DNA from: Bdellovibrionaceae bacterium UBA2339
GTDB taxonomy: Bacteria; Bdellovibrionota; Bdellovibrionia; Bdellovibrionales; JAMPXM01
Assembly (NCBI GenBank): GCA_002344785.1
Contig: DDUL01000064.1
Coordinates: forward strand, 594 to 42,788
DNA length: 42,195 bases
Direction: 5' to 3'
Shown: positions 21,530-29,905 of the stretch, piece after piece
Numbering within the stretch: the stretch's first letter is position 1
Layout of the letters: every line of letters begins with the position of its first letter
Notes under the pieces: generated by a model
The model's database searches: none
Seen by the model: only the letters and a program-made list of their open reading frames with translations
Told to the model about the DNA's origin: nothing
Program-made: the position numbers and the translations under genes

Positions 21530-23941
21530 ATGTTGAGCGCCAATCTTGAGAGACTTCTAAACGGTGCAGTTCGCTATGCGCGTGATGCTCGACATGAGTT
21601 CGTGAGTTTGGAGCACCTGCTGCTCGCCTTCACGGAAGACGAAGACGTCGTCGAAATCCTTCGCGCCGTGGGCGCCGACATCAAGGCGTTGCGCGCGGAT
21701 CTGGAAATCTTCTTGGAGCGCCACATGCCTTCGGTGCGCCTGTTGCGTTCAGGCGACATGGCCGCTGGCGCTGAAGGCAGTATGCCGCCGGCCTTGCCTG
21801 CGAATTGGAAGCCCGAGTTCACGCTCGCCTGTCACCGACTGCTTCAGCGCGCGGTGATCCAAGTGCAAAGTGCAGGCAAGGAACAAGTGGGGCCATCGAA
21901 TGTTTTGATCGCCATGTTCTATGAAAGCGAGTCGCACGCCGTGCACTTTCTGGAAAAACAAGGCGTCACACAGTTTGATGTGATCAACTACGTCGCTCAT
22001 GGCGTGACCAAAGTTTCGCCGGAGTCCGGAGAAAGCGCGGCTCTGCCGCCCGCATCGAAATCTTCCAGTTCACAAGCTTCAGGCGGCAGCGCCAGCAAGC
22101 GCTCAAGTTCAGATGAAGATCAAGACATCGACGGGCTCCCCAAAGATGGATCCAAAGCCGGTAAGGGCGGACAAAATCCGCTGCAAGCTTTCTGCGTGAA
22201 CCTCAATGAGCGAGCTCGATCGGGAAAGATTGATCCGCTGGTGGGACGCGAAGATGTGATCGAACGCGTGGTGCAAGTGCTGGCGCGAAGGACTAAGAAT
22301 AATCCTCTGTTGATTGGCGAACCCGGAGTCGGCAAGACCGCGATCGCCGACGGCTTGGCGCTTCGAATTATCGATGGCAAGGTGCCGAAGGTTCTTGAAG
22401 ATGCAGTGATCTACTCGCTGGACATGGGCTTGCTGCTTGCGGGCACGAAGTTTCGCGGCGACTTTGAAGAGCGGCTGAAAGCCGTAGTCAAAGCCATCGA
22501 AAAAGAGCCCAAAGGTGTGTTGTTCATCGACGAGATTCACACGCTTGTCGGAGCGGGCGCCACATCCAGTGGCTCGATGGACGCGTCGAATCTGTTGAAG
22601 CCCGCGCTCGCGACGGGCGGCTTAAGCTGTATAGGCTCGACAACGCACAAAGAGTACCGCCAGCACTTTGAGAAAGATCGCGCGCTCTCGCGCCGCTTTC
22701 AGCGCATTGATGTCAAAGAGCCCAGCGTGGAAGAGGCCATCGAGATCCTCAAGGGTCTGCAGAGCCGCTATGAAGAGCATCACAATGTTTCCTACTCGCA
22801 CACAGCTCTAAAGGCGGCTGTGGAGTTATCGGCTCGCTACATTCAAGCGCGCCAGCTCCCCGACAAGGCGATCGATGTGATCGACGAGGCCGGCGCTCGT
22901 GCCCGCATTCAGGCGGGCGACGACTCTCACCGACAAATCAAAGTCACGGATATTGAGAAAGTTGTCGCGGCCATGGCTCAAGTGCCTGTGCAGAGCGTGA
23001 CCTCGGCCGACAAAGCTTCGCTGAAGAATTTGGAGGCGCAACTGAAGACCGCCGTCTTCGGCCAAGATGAGGCCATCACACGCCTTGCGACAGCGATCAA
23101 AATGTCACGCACCGGGCTTTCACGAGAAAACAAACCCATCGGTGCCTTCTTGTTTGCAGGACCCACAGGTGTCGGAAAGACCGAAGTCTCCAAGCAGCTG
23201 GCTAAAGTTCTGGGGAATTCCTTCCTTCGCTATGACATGAGCGAGTACATGGAAAAGCACGCGGTCTCGCGACTGGTCGGCGCACCTCCCGGCTATGTCG
23301 GTTACGAAGAGGGCGGCTTGTTGACCGAGGCTGTGAACAAAAATCCGTATGCGGTTGTGCTGATGGATGAGGTCGAAAAAGCGCATCCGGATTTGATGAA
23401 CATTCTCTTGCAAGTGATGGATAACGGCACGCTCACCGACAGCCATGGCAAGGTCGCAGACTTCCGCAACGTGATCTTGATTTTGACCACCAATGCGGGC
23501 GCTGCGGACGCGCAGAAGTCGTCGATCGGCATCGGCGCCACGGCTTCGGGTTCCGCGAAGGATAAGCAGAACGAAGCCATCAAGCGCGCTTTCACGCCTG
23601 AGTTCCTGAACCGCTTGGACGCGATCGTGCAGTTTAAGTCCTTGCCTGAAGATGTGGTTCTCAACGTGGTGAGAAAGTTTGCTCGCGAGTTGGCGGCGCA
23701 GTTGGAAAAAAAGAAGGTCAAAATCAGCTTTACCGAGCGCGCCGAGCGATGGCTTCTCAAGAAGGGTTTCGATCCACTCTTAGGCGCGCGCCCGATGGCG
23801 CGCACCCTGGATGAATATGTGAAGAAACCTTTGGTGGACGAACTTCTCTTTGGCCGCCTCGAAAAAGGCGGCGCCGTGGAAGTCGACGTCAAAGACGGAG
23901 CCGAAGCTCCTCACTTTCACTTCGCGAAGCGGCCCGAATAA
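21530..23941 (+). CDS. clpA: ATP-dependent Clp protease ATP-binding subunit ClpA
   Basis: 803 residues from the ATG at 21530, which has GGAGG four bases upstream. The Clp N domain (about 1-160) is the ClpS-binding part and is followed by a Ser-rich, charged linker (about 165-215). The first AAA+ module has Walker A GEPGVGKT (263-270) and Walker B VLFIDE; the second has GPTGVGKT (about 544-551) and VVLMDE. The loop SSIGIGA near residue 665 corresponds to the ClpP-binding IGL/IGF loop. The C-terminal D2-small domain includes RPMARTLDEYVKKPL. It forms a hexameric unfoldase feeding ClpP. The 3-prime end overlaps the converging lipoprotein gene by 25 bp. Confidence 0.96.
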   Translation: MLSANLERLLNGAVRYARDARHEFVSLEHLLLAFTEDEDVVEILRAVGADIKALRADLEIFLERHMPSVRLLRSGDMAAGAEGSMPPALPANWKPEFTLACHRLLQRAVIQVQSAGKEQVGPSNVLIAMFYESESHAVHFLEKQGVTQFDVINYVAHGVTKVSPESGESAALPPASKSSSSQASGGSASKRSSSDEDQDIDGLPKDGSKAGKGGQNPLQAFCVNLNERARSGKIDPLVGREDVIERVVQVLARRTKNNPLLIGEPGVGKTAIADGLALRIIDGKVPKVLEDAVIYSLDMGLLLAGTKFRGDFEERLKAVVKAIEKEPKGVLFIDEIHTLVGAGATSSGSMDASNLLKPALATGGLSCIGSTTHKEYRQHFEKDRALSRRFQRIDVKEPSVEEAIEILKGLQSRYEEHHNVSYSHTALKAAVELSARYIQARQLPDKAIDVIDEAGARARIQAGDDSHRQIKVTDIEKVVAAMAQVPVQSVTSADKASLKNLEAQLKTAVFGQDEAITRLATAIKMSRTGLSRENKPIGAFLFAGPTGVGKTEVSKQLAKVLGNSFLRYDMSEYMEKHAVSRLVGAPPGYVGYEEGGLLTEAVNKNPYAVVLMDEVEKAHPDLMNILLQVMDNGTLTDSHGKVADFRNVILILTTNAGAADAQKSSIGIGATASGSAKDKQNEAIKRAFTPEFLNRLDAIVQFKSLPEDVVLNVVRKFARELAAQLEKKKVKISFTERAERWLLKKGFDPLLGARPMARTLDEYVKKPLVDELLFGRLEKGGAVEVDVKDGAEAPHFHFAKRPE

Positions 23942-24474
23942 TAGTCGGTTCGCAGCTGACGCTCGCAGTATTCACGAGGCGGCACACCGCGGGCCGGATC
24001 GCCGCCGTCCCAACGGCAGTTTTGCTCCCATTGCGAGCGTCGCACCAAGCTCACGTCGATTCGACGCTGCCCGCCTTTTTCCGAGAAGCTCAACACCACT
24101 TCCTTTCCCTCCACCGAGGGAAAGCATCGATTGGCCGAAAAAGCGAAGCGCGCGCTCTTGAGTTCAAAATTCGAAGAGTCCTGGCCTTCGACGCCGACTT
24201 TGAGCAAGTCACCGATCATCGACTGGCAAGAAGGATCAATCAGATCCGAACCGAACTGATTCTTATAGCTGAGTACGGCGCGACGGCCCTGCAGGCTGAG
24301 TGTCAATTCGCCGGGAACCCCATTGAATTTTCCCGCATAAGTTCCGGTGTGTTTTTGAGCGACATTCAAATACTGCGAGGGGATCTCTCCGTCGGTGATT
24401 TCAACTTCGGATTCGCAAGCCGATAGCATTCCGCAGGCGAACAAAGACAAAACGCTGAGTTTCACAAAACGCAT
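23917..24474 (-). CDS. Lipoprotein of unknown function
   Basis: 185 residues from the ATG at 24474, with AGGAGG nine bases upstream. The signal peptide ends in the lipobox L-S-A-C (Cys20). The mature part begins E-S-E-V-E-I-T-D-G-E-I-P and includes HTGTYAGKFNGVPGELTLSL, a beta-rich fold, five further Cys, and a C-terminus rich in Tyr, Arg and Trp. It may be a small beta-barrel or lipocalin-like domain, but I do not recognise the family. It converges with and overlaps clpA by 25 bp, so both strands code there. Confidence 0.65.
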   Translation of the reverse strand: MRFVKLSVLSLFACGMLSACESEVEITDGEIPSQYLNVAQKHTGTYAGKFNGVPGELTLSLQGRRAVLSYKNQFGSDLIDPSCQSMIGDLLKVGVEGQDSSNFELKSARFAFSANRCFPSVEGKEVVLSFSEKGGQRRIDVSLVRRSQWEQNCRWDGGDPARGVPPREYCERQLRTDYYSGRFAK

Positions 24475-24676
24475 ACGCACGACCTCCTGAATGAAACTGC
24501 TGACCACAATGAGCCTTCACTGCAGCATGTGATGGACTTTCGCGCAATTCTCACCACAGCTTTTGCGGTGCGTCTCGCGGGGAAATCCAAGCCAGGAGCC
24601 GCTGGGGCGAAATTGAGCTTGGCGAAACTCGCAGCCTGACTTGCGCCTTCGGCCAGAGGCCTCGATTCTGAGTCTG

Positions 24677-26875
24677 ATGAAGCTGATGAGTTCGAAGCAA
24701 AGTCTCAAGTCATTTCGCCTCGCCTGGATCGGAATCACATTCGCTTCGCTGTCTGCTTGCGCGACCTCACCCGACACGCGCGCGCGCGAAAAACAAATGG
24801 CTCTGGAGATTCAACGCGAAAAGCAAGTCAGCGAATTGAAGCAATCGACGATTTTTCAAGAGCGGCTTGCGCAGTTTCAATCCAAGGATTGCAGCGTGCT
24901 CTCCGCCTTGATCGCAGCACCCGAACCGCCGCCGGAGTTTCGCCTTCTGGTGCAACTTCGGGCGGCGCAACTTTGTGATGCGATCCCTCTTCCCGAAGTT
25001 GTGCCGAGTTGGGCCAATACATTGTTTGAAGAAGTCGGCCGAGATCGCGCGCGAAGAATGAAACTCGACGCCGAGTTTATTGATCGCAGTCTTCAGCTGG
25101 CAAAGCTCTGGCCTGGTCGCGCCCAGCGCCTCACGGCTCTGGATGAGGCCCGTGATCTCGCGCTGAAGTTGGGCGACAAAGCAAGGCTTGAGGCCATCGA
25201 GGTTGCCATCGAAAAGATCTCGCCGGCGCGACTTCGTCGTCCCACATTGAGCGATGCGATTCGCCAAGGAGACGACTATCGCTTACTGGGCCAATTCGCC
25301 CAAGCTCGGCGCGCCTATCGTCGCGCCTTGGATTCGACGCAAACTTCTTTGGCGGATCGTTTCAAAGCGCTCGAGGGACTGCGCTGGGCGGCTCGCTTGG
25401 AAAATCGCACCGATGAGGTGATTCGAGTCCGCAAAGAGATGAGCCGACTGTCCGAGATCCATGAGCTGAAGCCGGGGTTGCTCGGCGATGGAGATCGCGA
25501 GCGCGCCTTGCGACAGCGCTGGCTCAATCGGCAAATCGATACGGCGCGTGCGTACTGGACGGATCAGCAAGCGCAAGCCGCGCGACGTGTGCTCCTGGCC
25601 GCTGAAGCGCGGCTGAAAGGGCGAGCGAATTTGTTGGATTCGATGTTTCTTCGAGCGGCGATCGCCGACGAGGCTCGCAACTTGCGCGAATTGGAACGCG
25701 TGATCAGCGACATGCAGCTCGACTCGCTTCCCAGCGGCGATCAAGACTCGCGCAGCTTCCTAGCTAAAGTGGCCTGGCTCCACGGCTGGGCGCTACGTCG
25801 CGAAGCCGAGCGAGATCACGATCAACGCGATCAACTTTGGCGACGCGCCGAGGACGCCCTGAGACGCGCGTATGAACTCGAACCCAGCGCGTTTTTGAAA
25901 CGACGGAATTTGTATTGGTTGGCGATCACCGCACGCGATCGCGTGGCCTCGTCGACGCCGATCGGAGACTTGCAAACCCCGGAGTGCATCGAGTCTTGGC
26001 TTCGCGAACTCGCAAGTGAGGATTCGCTGGGCTACTATGGTCTGCTGGCCTCTCGGGCGCTGGGACAGGCACTGCCCTCTTTGGCGCCTCAGTCGCGGCA
26101 TCGCGAGCAAATGCTGGCGCATGGTGCGGGCGATGGACTTCTGCCTTGGGAAATCACCGAAAGTTTTTATTGGATCAACGCCGCTGGGCATGCGCGCGAG
26201 GCGAAGCATTTCTTACGCGAGGTCGCGCCTCGAGGATTTGATTTGGAAGTTGCACTGCTTCTGGCGCGGGCGGGCGACTTCATCGACCTATTCAGTCGAA
26301 GTCACCAACTGAGCGCCATCGAACGCGATTCGCTTTTACGGAAGTCTCCGCATCTTCTCTACCCTTCACCTTGGCTTGAGATTTATCAGCGCGAATCGGC
26401 TCGACATGAGCTTCCAGTCGAATGGCCCTTGGCGATCTCCCGACAAGAGTCTTCCTTCAATCCACTCGCCAGAAGCCCCGCCGACGCTCAAGGCCTGATG
26501 CAACTCATTCCCTCCATGGCGCAGGCTGCGGCTCGCCGCCTTCGGCTTCCCGCGCTGGCTCCCGGAGATTTGGAAAAGCCTGAGGTGAACATTTCTCTTG
26601 GTGTGGCACATCTTGCGGAACTTCGCGAAAGACTCGGGCATCTGACACTCGCCACGATGGCCTACAACGCCAGCGAACGCGCCGTGATCAATTGGACCAA
26701 GACCCGCTTTCGCCAAGACTTCATCGCTTTCATCGAGGAAGTTCCTTACGAGGAAACACGAACCTACGCCAAACTCGTGATTCGCAACGTGGCCCTCTAT
26801 CGGCGCTTGCTTCACAGCGAAGACTTGTACTTTCCCGAAGAATGGGTGGCCGATCTTCGCAATGTCTCACATTGA
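24677..26875 (+). CDS. Soluble-type lytic transglycosylase (Slt-like, GH23), lipoprotein
   Basis: 732 residues from the ATG at 24677; ATG 24686 is also possible and neither has a strong ribosome site. The signal peptide ends in the lipobox L-S-A-C (Cys28), so unlike E. coli Slt70 it is probably membrane-anchored. A long helical superhelix with many charged Ala/Leu/Arg repeats (about 60-560) precedes the catalytic domain. That domain has ISRQESSFNPLARSP (catalytic Glu591), DAQGLMQLIPSMAQ, NISLGVAHLAEL, and MAYNASERAV. The final EEVPYEETRTYAKLVIRNV is typical of the family. It cleaves the MurNAc-GlcNAc bond in peptidoglycan, forming 1,6-anhydro ends. The stop codon overlaps a copy of the TGTCTCA palindrome, and a terminator follows. 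Confidence 0.92.
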   Translation: MKLMSSKQSLKSFRLAWIGITFASLSACATSPDTRAREKQMALEIQREKQVSELKQSTIFQERLAQFQSKDCSVLSALIAAPEPPPEFRLLVQLRAAQLCDAIPLPEVVPSWANTLFEEVGRDRARRMKLDAEFIDRSLQLAKLWPGRAQRLTALDEARDLALKLGDKARLEAIEVAIEKISPARLRRPTLSDAIRQGDDYRLLGQFAQARRAYRRALDSTQTSLADRFKALEGLRWAARLENRTDEVIRVRKEMSRLSEIHELKPGLLGDGDRERALRQRWLNRQIDTARAYWTDQQAQAARRVLLAAEARLKGRANLLDSMFLRAAIADEARNLRELERVISDMQLDSLPSGDQDSRSFLAKVAWLHGWALRREAERDHDQRDQLWRRAEDALRRAYELEPSAFLKRRNLYWLAITARDRVASSTPIGDLQTPECIESWLRELASEDSLGYYGLLASRALGQALPSLAPQSRHREQMLAHGAGDGLLPWEITESFYWINAAGHAREAKHFLREVAPRGFDLEVALLLARAGDFIDLFSRSHQLSAIERDSLLRKSPHLLYPSPWLEIYQRESARHELPVEWPLAISRQESSFNPLARSPADAQGLMQLIPSMAQAAARRLRLPALAPGDLEKPEVNISLGVAHLAELRERLGHLTLATMAYNASERAVINWTKTRFRQDFIAFIEEVPYEETRTYAKLVIRNVALYRRLLHSEDLYFPEEWVADLRNVSH

Positions 26876-26879
26876 GACG
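26863..26879. promoter_or_regulatory. TGTCTCA-type palindrome upstream of the subtilase gene
   Basis: TGTCTCACATTGAGACG matches 13 of 14 arm positions. It overlaps the stop codon of the transglycosylase gene, so part is coding; it ends 109 bp before the subtilase start. Confidence 0.5.
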
Positions 26880-26881
26880 TT

Positions 26882-26909
26882 GCCGCAGATCGAAAGCGGC
26901 GGTTTTTTT
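26882..26909 (+). terminator. Rho-independent terminator after the transglycosylase gene
   Basis: GCCGC-AGATCGAAA-GCGGC followed by GG and seven T residues; 6 bp past the stop codon. Confidence 0.7.
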
Positions 26910-26926
26910 ACGCGACGACGCGTAAA
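26907..26926. promoter_or_regulatory. Perfect 8-4-8 inverted repeat
   Basis: TTTACGCG-ACGA-CGCGTAAA sits right after the terminator T-run and 62 bp before the subtilase start. It may be an operator of the subtilase gene. Confidence 0.35.
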
Positions 26927-26987
26927 TCGCAGCTCTCCTCGCAGAGTTGGCCCACATCAAGTCAGTTTCTAGCTCGGTTTTGCCGAT

Positions 26988-28469
26988 ATGATATTCATGC
27001 AAAACCGATCCGCTCAACTTGTCAGAAAGATCGCCACCTTCATTCTTTGCATGTTCGGAAGCTTCACGCTCTACGGCGTGCTGGGACAAGGGCCGACCAA
27101 GGGTCCAGCGTCGGTCGCGCCGATGGGTGCCGCTGGTGCATCAAGCCAGATGCGTCCCCGCGAAGTGATTTTGAAATCCGCGAAATCTGCCGGTCCTCCC
27201 AAGCAAGGTGCGAAGGAAACCACGGTCTTGATGAATGACCCCTTCGTCGGAGAAAAGTGGGGCTTACTCAAAACTGAAACCCGTCGCGCCTGGGAAATCA
27301 CGCAAGGATCCAAAGACATTATCGTCGCGGTGATCGATACCGGGATTGATCTCAAGCACAAGGATCTGGTCGACAATTTGTGGGTCAACAAAGGCGAGAC
27401 CGGCAAAGACAGCCAAGGTCGCGACAAGGCCACCAACGGCGTCGATGACGACGGCAATGGCTTTGTTGACGATGTTCACGGCTGGAACTTTGTCAGCAAC
27501 AACGCCGATCTGAGCGACAATCACGGACACGGCACACACATCGCCGGAATCGTCGGCGCCAAAGGCGGTAACGGCTTTGGTATTTCGGGTGTCGCGCCCA
27601 AAGTGACCATCATGCCCATTAAGTATTACGACCCCAAAGTTCCTGGAGCGAACAATCTCAAGAACACCATTCAAAGTATTCGCTATGCGATCCGCATGGG
27701 CGCACAGATCATCAACTACTCGGGCGGCGGCATGGAGTACTCAGCCGAAGAGTTCGCTGCCATCAAAGAGGCCGAGAAAAAAGGCATCTTGTTCATCGCC
27801 GCCGCTGGAAACGAGCGTTCCAATTCCGACGATCCCAGCAAGCACTACTATCCGGCGGACTATGAACTGAGCAACATCATCTCCGTCACCGCCGTGAACC
27901 GAGATGAAATCAAAGTTCTACCGTCTTCCAACTATGGCGTGCGAACTGTGGACCTTGCCGCCCCTGGCGAGAACATTTATTCGACTTTACCGGGCAACAA
28001 CTTCGGATTGATGACAGGCACCTCGCAAGCCACAGCCTTTGTGACGGGTGTTGCCGTGCTGATCATGTCGCATCATAAGGAGCTCGCGGCAGCGGATGTG
28101 AAGAAGTACATTCTGCGCACAGGTGACGAGTATCCGACTTTGCTCTCGAAAACGGGTACGGCCAAGCTTCTCAATTCCTACAAGGCGCTGACGAACCTTG
28201 ATCGCGGCGTGAGCATCTCCGGTGTCGTCACCGCCAACACTTCGCGAGCCGGCCAATTCTCCAGCAGTCGCGAAGCTCGACCCAACATGGTCGACACTTC
28301 CGCGCTTTCGGGAGATCCCAATCTGAAAGATCCCGCGGAAGAAATGTCGTCGTTTGGACGAGACTTCATCCGCGTGATCGGCATGGATCGAATCGGCGAG
28401 CCCCGGCGACCCGCCCGACAAATCCTTCGTCCTCAAGATCCCGACGAGGTCGAACAAGCAGTTCCGTAA
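26988..28469 (+). CDS. Exported S8 family serine protease (subtilase)
   Basis: 493 residues from the ATG at 26988; ATG 26997 is an alternative and neither has a clear ribosome site. The signal peptide core (IATFILCMFGSFTLYGVLG) is at about 15-33. A propeptide-like segment to about residue 95 precedes the catalytic domain. There VAVIDTGIDLKHKD gives Asp117, NHGHGTHIAG gives His181, AAAGNE gives the oxyanion Asn275 and MTGTSQATA gives Ser346, so the catalytic set is complete. The domain end is near residue 400; about 90 further residues have no recognised domain. Acts in the periplasm or outside the cell. A TGTCTCA palindrome and an 8-4-8 inverted repeat lie upstream. Confidence 0.93.
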   Translation: MIFMQNRSAQLVRKIATFILCMFGSFTLYGVLGQGPTKGPASVAPMGAAGASSQMRPREVILKSAKSAGPPKQGAKETTVLMNDPFVGEKWGLLKTETRRAWEITQGSKDIIVAVIDTGIDLKHKDLVDNLWVNKGETGKDSQGRDKATNGVDDDGNGFVDDVHGWNFVSNNADLSDNHGHGTHIAGIVGAKGGNGFGISGVAPKVTIMPIKYYDPKVPGANNLKNTIQSIRYAIRMGAQIINYSGGGMEYSAEEFAAIKEAEKKGILFIAAAGNERSNSDDPSKHYYPADYELSNIISVTAVNRDEIKVLPSSNYGVRTVDLAAPGENIYSTLPGNNFGLMTGTSQATAFVTGVAVLIMSHHKELAAADVKKYILRTGDEYPTLLSKTGTAKLLNSYKALTNLDRGVSISGVVTANTSRAGQFSSSREARPNMVDTSALSGDPNLKDPAEEMSSFGRDFIRVIGMDRIGEPRRPARQILRPQDPDEVEQAVP

Positions 28470-28576
28470 ATTGATTTTGAATGAGTCCGCGTCAACGTGC
28501 GAGCGTCTCGCGCGGCAGTTGCGCATTCATTGGCCTAAGCGTCGTGACTCCGGTCCGTAGAATTACGTTGGTCGAA

Positions 28577-29650
28577 TTAGGCTCTTCGCATGAGAGCAAT
28601 TCGAATTCCGATGGATAGTGCAAGCATCGCGATGCCGATCTCCGCGAGATTGCGAATCTGCGGCATCATCAATCCCCAGACCGTCAACATCGAGCCCATG
28701 AAAATCGCCATCGAGTTCAACTTCGGTACGCGGAAACCCATTTGAAACTGAAGTGGAAAACCTGACTTTTCAGCTTGGGCACTGACCAAGCCGACGATTC
28801 GGTTTCGCATGTTGCGAGCGATCGGATCTTGGGGTGAGGCGATGAGGATGTGCCCATACTTCTTTGAAGCGTAGGCGAGAGCATTCGTTTCTGAGCAGGC
28901 GGCGACAAAGCGTTCATGGCGAACGAGATCTTCGTAGTCTTCCATGACGTGATCCCATAGTGCCGCCATCTCACGCGATCCACCTAGCGCGAGCTCATCT
29001 TCGATTCGCACATCGATCACGCGATCAAACACAATGCCGCATCGCACGCACTCGGTGCTCACCAAAGCGTTGAGCGCCGAGCAGCGCGGGCATTCTTTTT
29101 CGTGCTCGCCTTTGGCGTGTCCTGCCCCCTCGCCTTTTTTGTTGGGCAACACCGCGCCAGAGATTGGTCCGCGCATTTGCGGCTCGGGGCGAGCGTTCGG
29201 CAGTCGAAAAGTTTCACGAAGTGGTACAGGCTCAGCGGCTTTTCGTTGCGGCTCGATCTTCGAAGCTGGCGTCGTGAGGTCGGGGGCAATCTCAGAGTCG
29301 ACGGAATGGGTCATCAGACTTTGTGTGACGTCAAGGAAGGACGGCACCATAAGGGCCTGCGCATCAGCCGCGGCACCGGGTGGCGGCGTGAGGTCCGCCA
29401 TGTTGGCGATGTCGGAAAGCAGAACGAAAAAGGCGCTCTGGCACTGGGAGCAACTGAATTCGGCGCGATCGGCTTGCGCATCGAAGAGCTTCGCTAGCAT
29501 GTCGAGATCAAGACCAAATTTGCGATGACAACTGGGACAACGAGTGCGCAGCTCGAGGCTCATCTCTGGGCCACTCTCGCCAGCGTGACCGACATTGTGA
29601 CCAACACTGTGACCGACATTTTGTGTTTCGGGCGACATTTCTTGCGACAT
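28577..29650 (-). CDS. Zinc-ribbon membrane protein of unknown function
   Basis: 357 residues from the ATG at 29650 (GGGAGAGG upstream). The N-terminus carries a V-G-H-x tetrad repeat (NVGHSVGHNVGHAGE, residues 11-25) encoded by 12-bp DNA repeats. Two zinc-ribbon pairs follow: Cys38/Cys41 with Cys67/Cys70, and a second C-P-R-C...C-V-R-C pair near the middle (about 187-205). A long Pro-rich linker separates them. The C-terminus has two membrane segments (MAIFMGSMLTVWGLMMPQI and IGIAMLALSIGIRIALM). The zinc ribbons probably face the cytoplasm, as in other bacterial membrane proteins of this kind. Function unknown. Confidence 0.65.
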   Translation of the reverse strand: MSQEMSPETQNVGHSVGHNVGHAGESGPEMSLELRTRCPSCHRKFGLDLDMLAKLFDAQADRAEFSCSQCQSAFFVLLSDIANMADLTPPPGAAADAQALMVPSFLDVTQSLMTHSVDSEIAPDLTTPASKIEPQRKAAEPVPLRETFRLPNARPEPQMRGPISGAVLPNKKGEGAGHAKGEHEKECPRCSALNALVSTECVRCGIVFDRVIDVRIEDELALGGSREMAALWDHVMEDYEDLVRHERFVAACSETNALAYASKKYGHILIASPQDPIARNMRNRIVGLVSAQAEKSGFPLQFQMGFRVPKLNSMAIFMGSMLTVWGLMMPQIRNLAEIGIAMLALSIGIRIALMRRA

Positions 29651-29793
29651 GGCGCTCACCTCTCCCTAACAAAACTGACCTAACCTGCGAATTCCAAAGT
29701 TCAGATTCCAGACTCCGGATCCGATAGGGCGTGTCGCGGTCCTACCGAAGCCCAAATTTACACTCGACATCGGCGAAGCTTCGGCTGGAAACT

Positions 29794-29863
29794 GTGGGCC
29801 GAACAACGTGAGCCAAACACCGTAAGCCGAAGCCTGTAAGCCGAAGACCGTGTGCTGAAACCA
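29794..29863. repeat. Five degenerate tandem copies of a 14-bp repeat
   Basis: Units start at 29794, 29808, 29822, 29836 and 29850, with a consensus near GTAAGCCGAAGACC. The third and fourth are the closest (GTAAGCCGAAGCCT, GTAAGCCGAAGACC). They lie 43 bp upstream of the lnt start, in the leader or promoter region. This may be a variable tandem repeat. Confidence 0.6.
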
Positions 29864-29905
29864 GAAGATCGGAAAAGCCCTCACGCTGCTCAGGAGTTTC
29901 GTTCC

